The notes: generated by a model not told the origin, from the sequence alone. A stretch of DNA of 64,000 nt from Pseudomonadota bacterium (GCA_023451735.1 JAEXYH010000004.1:38041-102040), one strand, 5' to 3'. Numbered from the stretch's first letter, positions 34,495 through 43,927 are shown. Translations and numbers: made by a program.

Positions 34495-36237
34495 ATGATG
34501 ATCCCGCATATCCCCGAGGAAGCTCCTTTCAACAGCGACCAACGCGCCTGGCTGTCCGGCTTCATGGCCGGGCTGAACTCGCGCCTCATCGCCGGGGAAA
34601 GCATCGCCAGCGCCCCCGCCGCGAACGCAGCACAGACGATCCACATTCTCTACGGCACCCAGACCGGCAATTCCGAAAATCTGGCGATGGATGCGGCCGC
34701 TTCCGCCAAAGCCCTCGGCATGGCTCCGGAAGTGTGCGGCCTTGACGATATCGACATGAGCGCACTCGCAACCATGCGCCATGTGGTGATCGTCACCTCA
34801 ACCTATGGCGAGGGCGAAATGCCGGACAATGCCCAGCTTTTCTGGGACGCACTGTCGGCCGAGACTGCACCGCGTCTCGAAAATTTGAAATTCGCGGTCT
34901 TGGCACTGGGCGATACCGGCTATGACGGCTTCTGCCAGGCCGGAAAACTGATCGATACACGTCTGGAACAGTTGGGCGCGACCCGCATCACTGCCCGGCT
35001 CGATTGCGATATCGATTTCGAAGATGCCGCTGCCGCGTGGCTCGGCGAAACCCTGCCGCTTACCGCCGAAATACCCGTTGCGGCTGCCGCCATTGCCGTG
35101 GCGCCAAGCCTGTCGCGCGAAGCAACCGGTTGGGGCCGCAAGAACCCTTACGCCTCGACAATGGCGGTCAACCGCCGTCTGTCCGGCCCGGCCTCATCCA
35201 AGGAAATCCGTCACTTCGAATTCGATCTCGGCGACAGTGGCCTTGCCTATGAAGCCGGTGATGCACTCGGCGTCATGCCGGTCAACGATCCGGCGCTGGT
35301 CGACCTCTTGATCGCAAGGCTTGGCGCCTCGAGCGAAACGGAGGTCGGCGGGGCATCGCTTGGCACGCTGCTTTCGACGCAATACGAAATCTCGACACCT
35401 TCGCGCGATCTCATCGCCGAAGTCGAGCGCCGTGCCGCTCATGAGGAGCTGAGCCATGTCGTTCGCAATGGCGACAAGGAAGCGCTTGATGCCTTCCTGT
35501 GGAGCAAGGACAGCTTGGATCTGATCTCGCTCATTCCCGAAGGCAGCCTGAGCGCAGCTGAATTCATCAGCTTCCTGAAGCCGCTCCAGCACCGTGCCTA
35601 TTCGATCTCGTCCAGCCCTAAGGAAGCCGAAGGTCGTGTCCACCTGACAGTCGCCAGCGTCCGTTATCAGTCAGCCAATCGCGATCGCGGCGGCGTCTGC
35701 TCGACCTATATGGCGGACCGTGTGGTCGAGCGTGCCGCGGCCGGCATCTTCGTCTCGCCAAACAAGGCTTTTCGCGTACCGGGAAATGACGATGCGCCGA
35801 TGATCATGGTCGGGCCCGGCACTGGCATCGCCCCATTCCGCGCCTTCCTTCAGGAACGGCGCGCCCGCGGCGCGAAGGGCCGCAACTGGCTATTCTTCGG
35901 CGACCAGCGCCGTGACAGCGATTTCATCTACGAGGACGAGCTTTCTACCATGAGCCGAGACGGCCTGCTCACCCGCCTCGACCTCGCCTTCTCACGCGAT
36001 CAGGAAGCAAAGATCTACGTTCAGACCCGCATGAAGGAAAACGGCAAGGCGCTGTTTTCCTGGCTGCAGGACGGCGCATCCTTTTATGTCTGCGGCGATG
36101 CAAGCCGCATGGCCCGCGATGTCGATGCCGCTCTCGGCGAGATCATCGCCGAACACGGCGGCACAACGCCGGAAAAGGCGGAGGATTATCTGGCTGGCCT
36201 GAAGCGAGACAAGCGGTATCTGCGGGATGTCTACTGA
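34495..36237 (+). CDS. CysJ-like NADPH diflavin reductase
   Basis: 580-residue flavoprotein. A short N-terminal segment (PFNSDQRAWLSGFMAGL) precedes an FMN flavodoxin domain (ILYGTQTGNSE near residue 52, TSTYGEGEMPDNA), an FAD domain (RAYSISSSP and RGGVCSTYMADR) and an NADPH domain (VGPGTGIAPFRAF near 438) ending with the diagnostic RYLRDVY. It transfers electrons from NADPH through FAD and FMN to a partner, which for CysJ is the sulfite reductase hemoprotein CysI. No CysI is encoded nearby; the gene lies 10 bases after the GltB-like gene, so that protein is the likely acceptor. ATG codons at 34495 and 34498 are both possible starts. Confidence 0.88.
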   Translation: MMIPHIPEEAPFNSDQRAWLSGFMAGLNSRLIAGESIASAPAANAAQTIHILYGTQTGNSENLAMDAAASAKALGMAPEVCGLDDIDMSALATMRHVVIVTSTYGEGEMPDNAQLFWDALSAETAPRLENLKFAVLALGDTGYDGFCQAGKLIDTRLEQLGATRITARLDCDIDFEDAAAAWLGETLPLTAEIPVAAAAIAVAPSLSREATGWGRKNPYASTMAVNRRLSGPASSKEIRHFEFDLGDSGLAYEAGDALGVMPVNDPALVDLLIARLGASSETEVGGASLGTLLSTQYEISTPSRDLIAEVERRAAHEELSHVVRNGDKEALDAFLWSKDSLDLISLIPEGSLSAAEFISFLKPLQHRAYSISSSPKEAEGRVHLTVASVRYQSANRDRGGVCSTYMADRVVERAAAGIFVSPNKAFRVPGNDDAPMIMVGPGTGIAPFRAFLQERRARGAKGRNWLFFGDQRRDSDFIYEDELSTMSRDGLLTRLDLAFSRDQEAKIYVQTRMKENGKALFSWLQDGASFYVCGDASRMARDVDAALGEIIAEHGGTTPEKAEDYLAGLKRDKRYLRDVY

Positions 36238-36386
36238 CGGCCCCGAGAAAGATGTCAGCGCGAGCATTGAAACTCACAGGGTGCGGCCATTTCGCGAGCG
36301 CCGCATTCCCGGCTTGCCGGGTATGGAACGCCGGAAAATCCCGTTCGTGTTGTAGATAAAGCCAGGGCATGCCCGGACCGAAGACA
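36238..36386. other. Convergent intergenic region between diflavin reductase and hutD
   Basis: 149 bases between convergent genes. The only structure seen is a short hairpin CCCGGC-TT-GCCGGG at 36308-36321, too small to call a terminator with confidence. No gene is supported. Confidence 0.35.
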
Positions 36387-36959
36387 TCAGTCATTCGCCA
36401 AAGCGACGATCTCAATGACGAAATAAGGCTCCAGAGTTTCAATTCTCAGCCCACCGCAATCCGTCGCATTTTCCAGGATCATGGCATCGAGCGGATCAAG
36501 CTCGACCTGTGCGATTTTCGCGTGGCCCGTCACAACGACGATCACCAGTGCTGCATCCGTCAGGAACCTGATCTCGCCGGCCTCTACCCGCCGTGTTACT
36601 CGGTGCGAAAAATGCCCGCGCCGGGTCATGACATTGAGATCGGTAATCGGCCCCTGTTGAAGCACGGCTTCGGTCTTCGCATCGCCCGGAAACGGAAACG
36701 GCGCTGAACTGCCACCAAGCAATACCGGTACCATACCTTCCACTGAGAGCATCATGCCCTCTCCGGTCAGAATACTGAGTGTCCGGTCGATCCCATCGAA
36801 AGTGGAAAACGGGCCATTCGTCACGACTGGCGCCATGCTGATGCGCCAACCGAAATCATCGACGGAAGCGGAAGGCGGAAAAACGGCAATCTCAACCGTT
36901 TCCCCCTTGCCATTCTTCCAGGGCATATGCCGGTAATCGGCGGAGCGAAGAATCTGCAT
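36387..36959 (-). CDS. hutD: HutD family protein
   Basis: 190-residue cupin-fold protein (HutD/Ves). Recognised by MPWKNGKGETVEIAVFPP near the N-terminus, FGWRISMAPVVTNGPFSTFDGIDRTLSILTGEGM (in part) and the C-terminal cupin strands. HutD is found in hut operons of proteobacteria; it is thought to bind formyl-type histidine intermediates and limit excessive hut expression, but its role is not catalytic as far as known. The start MQILRSADYR at 36959 is chosen as it gives the normal family N-terminus. It follows hutU by 20 bases and is last in the hutIHUD operon. Confidence 0.9.
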   Translation of the reverse strand: MQILRSADYRHMPWKNGKGETVEIAVFPPSASVDDFGWRISMAPVVTNGPFSTFDGIDRTLSILTGEGMMLSVEGMVPVLLGGSSAPFPFPGDAKTEAVLQQGPITDLNVMTRRGHFSHRVTRRVEAGEIRFLTDAALVIVVVTGHAKIAQVELDPLDAMILENATDCGGLRIETLEPYFVIEIVALAND

Positions 36960-36979
36960 ACCTATCTCTGCGATAGCCT

Positions 36980-38665
36980 TCAGTTTCCAAGAATGCCCGG
37001 CAGACGAAGCCCTTTTTCGGTCGCGCATTCCACGGCGATCTCATAACCCGCATCGGCATGGCGCATGACCCCGGTTGCCGGATCGTTCCACAACACGCGC
37101 TCCAGCCGGCGATCTGCATCTTCTGAACCATCGGCGCAGATCACCATGCCGGAATGCTGCGAATATCCCATTCCGACCCCGCCGCCATGATGCAGCGACA
37201 CCCAGGTCGCGCCCGATGCTGTGTTCAAAAGCGCGTTCAGCAGTGGCCAGTCGGAAACGGCATCCGATCCATCCTTCATCGCTTCCGTTTCGCGGTTGGG
37301 CGAGGCGACCGAGCCGGAATCAAGATGATCGCGGCCGATGACGATTGGAGCAGAAAGCTCGCCGCTCCTGACCATTTCATTGAAGGCCAGCCCGAGCTTG
37401 TGGCGATCGCCGAGACCTACCCAGCAGATACGTGCCGGCAAGCCCTGGAAGGCGATACGCTCCTTTGCCATGTCCAACCAGTTGTGCAGGTGCTTGTTGT
37501 CCGGCAGTAGTTCCTTCACCTTGGCATCGGTCTTGTAGATATCCTCCGGATCGCCGGACAGCGCCGCCCAGCGGAACGGGCCTATTCCGCGGCAGAAAAG
37601 CGGGCGGATATAGGCCGGCACAAAGCCCGGGAAAGCGAAGGCATTTTCGAGACCTTCATCCTTGGCGACCTGACGGATGTTGTTGCCGTAATCGAGCGTC
37701 GGCACGCCGGCATCCCAGAAGGCGACCATGGCTTCGACATGCTGTTTCATCGAAGCACGGGCGGCAACTTCCACGGATTTCGGATCGCTCTCTCGCTTGG
37801 CCTTGGCCTCCTCGACCGTCCAGCCGATCGGCAGATAGCCGTTGCGCGGGTCATGCGCCGAGGTCTGGTCAGTAACGATGTCAGGACGCGGACCGCCTGC
37901 CCGCATGCGCTTGACCAGTTGCGGAAAAATTTCGGCGGCATTGCCGAGAAGGCCGACAGACTTGGCTTCGCCGGCCCTGGTCCACTGGTCGATCAGGGCC
38001 AATGCCTCATCCAGCGTTTTTGCCTTGGCATCGACATAACGTGTGCGCAGGCGAAAATCGATGCGTGTCTCGTCGCATTCGACAGCAAGGCAGCAAGCCC
38101 CGGCCATGACGGCCGCAAGCGGCTGGGCGCCGCCCATGCCGCCGAGGCCGCCGGTCAGGATCCACTTGCCCTCGAGGCTGCCGTCATAATGTTGCCGACC
38201 GGCCTCGACAAAAGTCTCGTAGGTGCCCTGCACTATGCCCTGTGTGCCGATATAGATCCACGAACCGGCCGTCATCTGGCCGTACATGGCCAGTCCCTTT
38301 CTATCCAGTTCGTTGAAATGGTCCCAGGTCGCCCAATGCGGCACGAGGTTGGAATTGGCGATCAGCACGCGTGGCGCATCCTTGTGGGTGCGGAATACGC
38401 CGACCGGCTTGCCGGACTGGACAAGCAGGGTTTCTTCCTCGGTCAGCGTCTTCAGCGTGGCCGCGATCTTGTCGAAATCATCCCAGGTGCGGGCTGCGCG
38501 GCCGATGCCGCCATAAACGACCAGTTCATGCGGGTTCTCGGCCACGTCCGGATCGAGATTGTTCATCAGCATGCGAAGCGGCGCTTCGGTCATCCAGCTC
38601 TTGGCATTGAGTTCATTTCCCCGGGGGGATCGGACGTCGCGGATGTTGTGGCGCGGATTGGTCAT
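36980..38665 (-). CDS. hutU: Urocanate hydratase
   Basis: 561-residue NAD-dependent enzyme converting urocanate to imidazolonepropionate, second step of histidine breakdown. Clear signatures: GRAARTWDDFDKI, WIYIGTQGIVQGTYETF, GGLGGMGGAQPLA (NAD site), YIRPLFCRGIGPFRWAALSGDPEDI with the active-site Cys, and HHGGGVGMGYSQHSGMV. The start MTNPRHNIRDV at 38665 gives a length matching the family. It lies between hutH and hutD. Confidence 0.97.
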   Translation of the reverse strand: MTNPRHNIRDVRSPRGNELNAKSWMTEAPLRMLMNNLDPDVAENPHELVVYGGIGRAARTWDDFDKIAATLKTLTEEETLLVQSGKPVGVFRTHKDAPRVLIANSNLVPHWATWDHFNELDRKGLAMYGQMTAGSWIYIGTQGIVQGTYETFVEAGRQHYDGSLEGKWILTGGLGGMGGAQPLAAVMAGACCLAVECDETRIDFRLRTRYVDAKAKTLDEALALIDQWTRAGEAKSVGLLGNAAEIFPQLVKRMRAGGPRPDIVTDQTSAHDPRNGYLPIGWTVEEAKAKRESDPKSVEVAARASMKQHVEAMVAFWDAGVPTLDYGNNIRQVAKDEGLENAFAFPGFVPAYIRPLFCRGIGPFRWAALSGDPEDIYKTDAKVKELLPDNKHLHNWLDMAKERIAFQGLPARICWVGLGDRHKLGLAFNEMVRSGELSAPIVIGRDHLDSGSVASPNRETEAMKDGSDAVSDWPLLNALLNTASGATWVSLHHGGGVGMGYSQHSGMVICADGSEDADRRLERVLWNDPATGVMRHADAGYEIAVECATEKGLRLPGILGN

Positions 38666-38693
38666 GACTTCTGTTCCCGTTGTTCTTTTGCAA

Positions 38694-40229
38694 TCAGATG
38701 TCGAGCATCGGCAGGATGCCGGGAGAGATGGCAGAGGCGAGCGCGCCGGTTGCGACAAGTGCACTTGCGGCAGCAAGATCCGGCGCCATGTACCGGTCAT
38801 CTTCGAGCGACGGCACGGCAGCGCGAAGCACGGCAGCGGCTTTCTCCAGCTCCGGGCTGGTCTTCAACGGACCACGCAGTTCTACGCCCTGTACGGCCGC
38901 AAGCGCCTCGATACCAAGAATGCCGAACAGGTTTTCCGTCATCGCCAGCAGGCGACGCGCGCCGTGGCAGGCCATCGACACATGGTCCTCCTGGTTGGCG
39001 GAGGTCGGGGTCGAATCCACCGAGGCCGGATGGGACATCTGCTTGTTTTCGCTCATTAACGCAGCGGATGTGACTTCGGCGATCATCAGACCGGAATTCA
39101 GGCCCGGCTTTTTCGACAGAAAGGCTGGCAGGCCATAGGACAGCGCCGGATCGACCAGCAGCGCGACACGGCGCTGGGCGATCGCACCGATCTCGCAGAT
39201 GGCGAGCGCCGTCTGATCAGCAGCAAAGGCGACAGGTTCCGCGTGGAAATTGCCGCCGGAAACAACCGAGTTATCCGACAGAACCAGCGGGTTGTCGGTT
39301 ACGGCATTGGCTTCGATTTCCAGCGTGCGCGCCACCTGACGCAGGATATCGAGGCAGGCGCCATCCACCTGCGGCTGGCAGCGGATGCAATAGGGATCCT
39401 GCACGCGCTCGTCGCCTTCGATATGGCTGGCCCGGATTTCAGACCCTTCGAGCAGATTGCGCAGTGCCGCACCGGCATCGATCTGCCCCTTGTGGCCGCG
39501 CAAGGTGTGGATGTCCGGGTGGAACGGCGCAGATGAGCCCATTGCAGCATCGGTGGACAATGCGCCGGTGACAAGCGCCGTCTGGGCGGCGCGATGGGCG
39601 CGGAACAGACCGGCAAGCGCCAGCGCGGTTGATGTCTGGGTGCCGTTGATCAGCGCCAGCCCTTCCTTCGCGGCCAGCACGACGGGCGTCAGTCCCGACT
39701 TCGCCAGAGCATCGGCAGAAGACATCCGTTCACCGGCGAAAAACGCCTCGCCCTCGCCCATCATCGCCGCTGCCATATGGGCCAGCGGCGCAAGGTCACC
39801 CGAAGCGCCGACGGAGCCCTTTTCGGGAATGACGGGTATAACCCCTTTTTCCAGCATTTCCTCGATCAACCGGATCAGCTCCAGCCGCACGCCCGAAGCA
39901 CCCCGGCCGAGCGAGATCAGCTTCAAGGCCATGATCAACCGCACGACATTTTCCGGCAGAGGAGCTCCGATCCCGCAGCAATGGGAAAGGATGAGATTGC
40001 GCTGCAGGGTGGCAAGATCCGCACTGTCGATCTTGATCGAGGCGAGTTTGCCGAAGCCGGTATTGATGCCGTAGACCGGCGCATTGCCGGCAGCGATTTC
40101 AGCAATGCGGCGGGCGGCTTTTTCGATGCCACCATCGAAGGAGCGGTCGAGAACCGCTGCCTCGTTGTTCCAGTAGATATTGGCGAGATCGGCAAGCGGG
40201 ACGCTGCCCGGATGAAGTGTGATCGTCAT
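38694..40229 (-). CDS. hutH: Histidine ammonia-lyase
   Basis: 511-residue enzyme removing ammonia from histidine to give urocanate. The Ala142-Ser143-Gly144 triad (GSVGASGDLAPL) self-forms the MIO electrophile. YGINTGFG near residue 54 and the QDPYCIRCQPQVDG region are also diagnostic. It overlaps the hutI stop by 4 bases and is followed by hutU after 28 bases. Length and motifs are normal, so it should be functional. Confidence 0.97.
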   Translation of the reverse strand: MTITLHPGSVPLADLANIYWNNEAAVLDRSFDGGIEKAARRIAEIAAGNAPVYGINTGFGKLASIKIDSADLATLQRNLILSHCCGIGAPLPENVVRLIMALKLISLGRGASGVRLELIRLIEEMLEKGVIPVIPEKGSVGASGDLAPLAHMAAAMMGEGEAFFAGERMSSADALAKSGLTPVVLAAKEGLALINGTQTSTALALAGLFRAHRAAQTALVTGALSTDAAMGSSAPFHPDIHTLRGHKGQIDAGAALRNLLEGSEIRASHIEGDERVQDPYCIRCQPQVDGACLDILRQVARTLEIEANAVTDNPLVLSDNSVVSGGNFHAEPVAFAADQTALAICEIGAIAQRRVALLVDPALSYGLPAFLSKKPGLNSGLMIAEVTSAALMSENKQMSHPASVDSTPTSANQEDHVSMACHGARRLLAMTENLFGILGIEALAAVQGVELRGPLKTSPELEKAAAVLRAAVPSLEDDRYMAPDLAAASALVATGALASAISPGILPMLDI

Positions 40230-41500
40230 GCGGTTACCTGCTGGCCCTTGAATATACGGGAATGGAGAGGGTTGAAGCCGATGCGGTAGACGAGTTCCGC
40301 GGGGCGCTGGATATTCCAGATAGCAAAGTCGGCGGACTTGCCGACTTCCAGCGTTCCGGTTTCACCGAGAAGGCCGAGCGCACGGGCCGCCTCGCGGGTG
40401 GCACCGGCAATGCATTCGTCCACCGTCAGACGAAACAGGGTCGCCGACATGTTCATCGTCAGAAGCAGCGAGGTCAGCGGCGAGGTACCGGGATTGCAAT
40501 CGGTGGCGATCGCTATTTTCACGCCGGCATCGCGCAGCGCTTGAATCGGCGGCTTCCGCGTTTCGTTGATGGCGTAAAAGGCGCCGGGCAGGATGACGGC
40601 CACTGTGCCGGCCTCGGCCATGGACGTCACGCCCTCGGCATCGAGATATTCCAGATGGTCGGCAGACAGCGCACCATAGGACGCCGCCATTTTTGCACCG
40701 CCGAGGTTCGACAACTGTTCGGCATGAAGCTTTACAGGAAGCCCCAGCGATCCGGCATGGTCGAAGACACGCCGCATCTCATCGACCGAAAAGGCGATGC
40801 CCTCGCAAAACCCGTCGACGGCATCGATCAGGCCTTCCGCATGGGCTCTGCCCATGCCAGGCAGTACGATCTCGGTGATGTAATCGCCGTTGCGGCCCTT
40901 GTATTCGACGGGTGTTGCATGAGCGGCAAGATATGAGGTCACGACGCGGACCGGCCGGACCTTTTCAAGCGCACGCGCGGCACGCAACATGTTGAGCTCG
41001 CCTTCGATCGAAAGCCCGTAACCGGACTTGATCTCAAGCGTCGAGACACCTTCGGCAAGCAGGGCACCGACGCGAGGCAGGGCCGCCTCGACCAGTCCGT
41101 CGACAGACAGCGCATTGGTCGCCTTGACGGAGGAAACGATGCCGCCGCCCGCACGCGCCACTTCCTCATAGGTCGCGCCCTCGAGCCGCATTTCGAATTC
41201 CATCGCCCGATCGCCGCCAAAGACGATATGCGTGTGGCAATCGATCAAACCCGGCGTGATCCAGCGCGCCTCACAATCGATGATCAAGGCACTGTTCTTC
41301 AAAGCCGTCGGAAGATCAGCCTCCGCGCCGACGAAGACGATCCGCCCATTCCTCGCAGCGATCGCACCATTTTCAATGACGTCAAGCCCCTGAGCACGCT
41401 CGGCAAGGGTCGCCAAGCGCGCATTTGCCCATACGGTGACCCCCTCGTGAAACTCGGAATGACTGGAAGAAACACTGCTCAAGTTTTCGTTCCCGCACAT
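40226..41500 (-). CDS. hutI: Imidazolonepropionase
   Basis: 424-residue amidohydrolase opening the imidazolone ring to N-formimino-L-glutamate. The metal-binding DCHTHIVFGGDRAMEFEMRL stretch, LKSGYGL-type region (IKSGYGLSIEGELNMLRAA), and ATDCNPGTSPLTSLLLTMNM are typical. The N-terminal 20 residues (MCGNENLSSVSS) extend beyond many homologues; a later start is possible. It is first in the leftward hutIHUD operon and faces hutF across a 117-base divergent promoter with a HutC-type operator. Confidence 0.95.
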   Translation of the reverse strand: MCGNENLSSVSSSHSEFHEGVTVWANARLATLAERAQGLDVIENGAIAARNGRIVFVGAEADLPTALKNSALIIDCEARWITPGLIDCHTHIVFGGDRAMEFEMRLEGATYEEVARAGGGIVSSVKATNALSVDGLVEAALPRVGALLAEGVSTLEIKSGYGLSIEGELNMLRAARALEKVRPVRVVTSYLAAHATPVEYKGRNGDYITEIVLPGMGRAHAEGLIDAVDGFCEGIAFSVDEMRRVFDHAGSLGLPVKLHAEQLSNLGGAKMAASYGALSADHLEYLDAEGVTSMAEAGTVAVILPGAFYAINETRKPPIQALRDAGVKIAIATDCNPGTSPLTSLLLTMNMSATLFRLTVDECIAGATREAARALGLLGETGTLEVGKSADFAIWNIQRPAELVYRIGFNPLHSRIFKGQQVTA

Positions 41501-41527
41501 TGATTGCGCCTTTCATTATGACCAAAC

Positions 41528-41539
41528 ATGTATATACAT
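41528..41539. promoter_or_regulatory. HutC-type operator in divergent hutI-hutF promoter
   Basis: ATGTATATACAT is a perfect 12-bp palindrome containing TGTA-N2-TACA, the sequence bound by HutC in Pseudomonas and relatives. It lies 28 bases upstream of the hutI start and 79 bases upstream of the hutF start, positioned to repress both operons until urocanate is present. Confidence 0.85.
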
Positions 41540-41617
41540 AATAGCCATCTTGGCAAGCATGTTCTTTCACCCGACGATACACCCGCGATCAGACAATCCA
41601 ACGACGGACCGGAAACC

Positions 41618-42979
41618 ATGACCCATTCGGCTGCTTCGACGCTTCATGCTGTATCGGCCCTTCTGCCCCAGGGATGGGTTTCCAATCTGCGCCTGACGAT
41701 CGTTGACGGGGTTATCTCCGGCATTGACATCGGGGTAACTGCCGAACCCGGCGATGAGCGCCATTCGGCCCTCGTCCCGGCCATGAGCAATCTTCACAGC
41801 CACGCATTCCAGCGCGCCATGTCGGGCCTTGCCGAACTTCGCGGACCGACAGACGACAGTTTCTGGAGCTGGCGCATGTTGATGTATCGTTTTGCCCTGC
41901 AGATGACGCCGGAACAGATCGAGGCGGTTGCAGCGCAGCTCTATATGGAAATGCTCGAAGCCGGTTTCTGCCGTGTCGGTGAGTTCCACTATCTGCATCA
42001 CGATCGTGACGGCTCGCCTTATGCCAATATCGCCGAACATGCCGAACGGATTGGCGCGGCGAGCGCAGAAACCGGCATCGGCCTGACGCTGCTGCCGGTC
42101 TTCTACGCGCATTCAGGCTTTGGCGGGCAGCCACCGACCGATGGCCAGCGCCGCTTCATCAATTCGATCGAGAGTTTTGGCCGGCTGATGGATGCCTGCC
42201 GGAAAATGCAGCCCTCGCTTCGCGGCATGCAGCTCGGTATCGCGCCGCACAGCCTGCGCGCCGTGACACCCGACGAACTGGCCGCCATCCTGCCACTGGC
42301 CGAAGGTGGCCCGGTCCATATCCACGTTGCCGAGCAGACCAAGGAAGTGGAGGACTGCATCGTCTGGTCCGGCGCACGCCCCGTCGAATGGTTGCTGGAT
42401 AACGCGCCGGTGGATGATCGCTGGTGCCTGATCCACGCAACCCACCTGACGGAGAAGGAAGTGGCGGATATGGCGACAAGCGGCGCTGTCGCAGGTCTCT
42501 GCCCGATCACCGAGGCCAATCTGGGTGACGGCACCTTCGCCGCCGCTGAGTTTGTTGCGAGAGGTGGCCGTCTCGGCGTCGGATCAGACTCCAACGTGCA
42601 GATTTCACTGGCGGGCGAACTGCGCCAGCTCGAATATTCGCAGCGCCTCGCTCATCGCGCCCGCAATGTCATCGCCGCCCCGAACGGCTCGACCGGCCGC
42701 CGCCTTTTCGACGCGGCCATCGAGGGCGGGGCGCAGGCTCTTGCGACGAAGGCGGGGCTCGTCGTCGGCGCACCGGCCGATATCCTTGCCCTGGACACCA
42801 GCAATGCTTCCTATCTCTCGGAAGACAGCCTTCTCGATAACTGGATTTTCGGCGGCGATGTCGCGGTCGATACCGTCTGGGCCGCAGGCAGCAAGCAGGT
42901 GACGAACGGCCGCCACATTGCCCGAGACCAGATCCGCAAACGTTTTGCAGCGACCATGCAGGCCCTGCTTCGCGGTTGA
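41618..42979 (+). CDS. hutF: Formimidoylglutamate deiminase
   Basis: 453-residue amidohydrolase converting N-formimino-L-glutamate to N-formyl-L-glutamate and ammonia, the five-step hut route. Metal ligands are seen in PAMSNLHSHAFQRAMSGL (HxH), HIHVAEQTKEVEDC and HATHLTE, with LGVGSDSNVQISLAGELRQLEY near the end. The start MTHSAASTL at 41618 gives the family length. Its product needs HutG (N-formylglutamate deformylase), which was not found in the window. hutC follows in the same frame after a 69-base gap. Confidence 0.95.
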   Translation: MTHSAASTLHAVSALLPQGWVSNLRLTIVDGVISGIDIGVTAEPGDERHSALVPAMSNLHSHAFQRAMSGLAELRGPTDDSFWSWRMLMYRFALQMTPEQIEAVAAQLYMEMLEAGFCRVGEFHYLHHDRDGSPYANIAEHAERIGAASAETGIGLTLLPVFYAHSGFGGQPPTDGQRRFINSIESFGRLMDACRKMQPSLRGMQLGIAPHSLRAVTPDELAAILPLAEGGPVHIHVAEQTKEVEDCIVWSGARPVEWLLDNAPVDDRWCLIHATHLTEKEVADMATSGAVAGLCPITEANLGDGTFAAAEFVARGGRLGVGSDSNVQISLAGELRQLEYSQRLAHRARNVIAAPNGSTGRRLFDAAIEGGAQALATKAGLVVGAPADILALDTSNASYLSEDSLLDNWIFGGDVAVDTVWAAGSKQVTNGRHIARDQIRKRFAATMQALLRG

Positions 42980-43048
42980 ACCACGATTGACGGGACGAAC
43001 CCGCAGTGTAGACCTGCGTCGACGCCGCCCCGAACGGAGACCATCAGC

Positions 43049-43765
43049 ATTTCCACCAACCTGACCCTTCACCGCAAAATCCTGGCGGATATCGAGGAAA
43101 AGATCGTTTCCGGCACATGGCCGCCCGGCCATCGGATCCCTTTCGAGGTGGATCTTGCGACGCATTACGACGTCTCCCGGATGACGGTGAACAAGGTCAT
43201 GGGCCAGTTGGCGCAGGCAGGCCTGATCGAGCGCCGCAAGAAAGGCGGAAGCTTCGTTGCCCACCCCAAGGCGCAATCAGCCGTGTTGGAGATCCATGAT
43301 ATCGCCGACGAGGTGCGCTCCCTGAACCTCGACTATTCCTATCAGCGGCTGTCGATCACCCGCCGCAAGCCAATCGGTGAAGAGCTGGCCTGGTTTCCCG
43401 AAGGTACGCCCGGCGACGTCCTCTTCGTCACCTGCCTGCATCTCGCCGCCGGCCAGCCCTTTTGTCTGGAGGAACGGGTGATCAATCTTGTCACTGTCCC
43501 AGCAGCACTCGAAATCGATTTCATCTCGGTGGCGCCCGGCCCATGGCTCTCTTCTCAAATCCCGTGGATCACGGCCCAGCACCGCATACAGGCCGTGCCT
43601 GCGGACCGGAAGGAGCACAAGATCCTCAAGCTCACCCCGAAAGATGCCTGCCTCGTCATCGAGCGGCGCACCTGGAACGCATCGGGAGCCGTGACCTGGG
43701 TGCGGATGACGTATCCCGGAAACCGTCATGTCGTCACGGCGGATTTCCGGCCGGCATCGGGCTGA
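43049..43765 (+). CDS. hutC: HutC, GntR-family histidine utilisation repressor, with unclear start codon
   Basis: About 238 residues: an N-terminal winged helix (LHRKILADIEEKIVSGTWPPGHRIPF, then DLATHYDVSRMTVNKVMGQL, in part) and a C-terminal UTRA ligand domain (YSYQRLSITRRKPIG onward), as in urocanate-responsive HutC. The only GTG in frame (43148) would delete the first helix, so translation must begin earlier, yet no ATG, GTG or TTG exists in frame between the hutF stop and there. ATT at 43049, 9 bases after GGAG (43036-43039), is the best candidate; CTG at 43061 and ATC at 43043 are alternatives. It is probably coupled to hutF. Confidence 0.85.
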   Translation: MSTNLTLHRKILADIEEKIVSGTWPPGHRIPFEVDLATHYDVSRMTVNKVMGQLAQAGLIERRKKGGSFVAHPKAQSAVLEIHDIADEVRSLNLDYSYQRLSITRRKPIGEELAWFPEGTPGDVLFVTCLHLAAGQPFCLEERVINLVTVPAALEIDFISVAPGPWLSSQIPWITAQHRIQAVPADRKEHKILKLTPKDACLVIERRTWNASGAVTWVRMTYPGNRHVVTADFRPASG

Positions 43766-43927
43766 CTTGAGAGAACGCTATTCTGCACGACCGGAATGCG
43801 ATTGTTCCAAGAGCGTTCGGCCAGCAAAGAAACTTCCGCGCTTGGCTTCAAAATAGAATAGCAAATCCATGGAAATCTGACACGAGTGGATAGGCTCATG
43901 GTTATCGACAACCGCGAGACCGGACCC

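Noticed and set aside
43148..43765. hutC starting at the GTG codon 43148
   Set aside because: This would remove the first helix of the GntR winged helix (LHRKILADIEEK), which is clearly encoded upstream in the same frame; an earlier non-standard start is more plausible.
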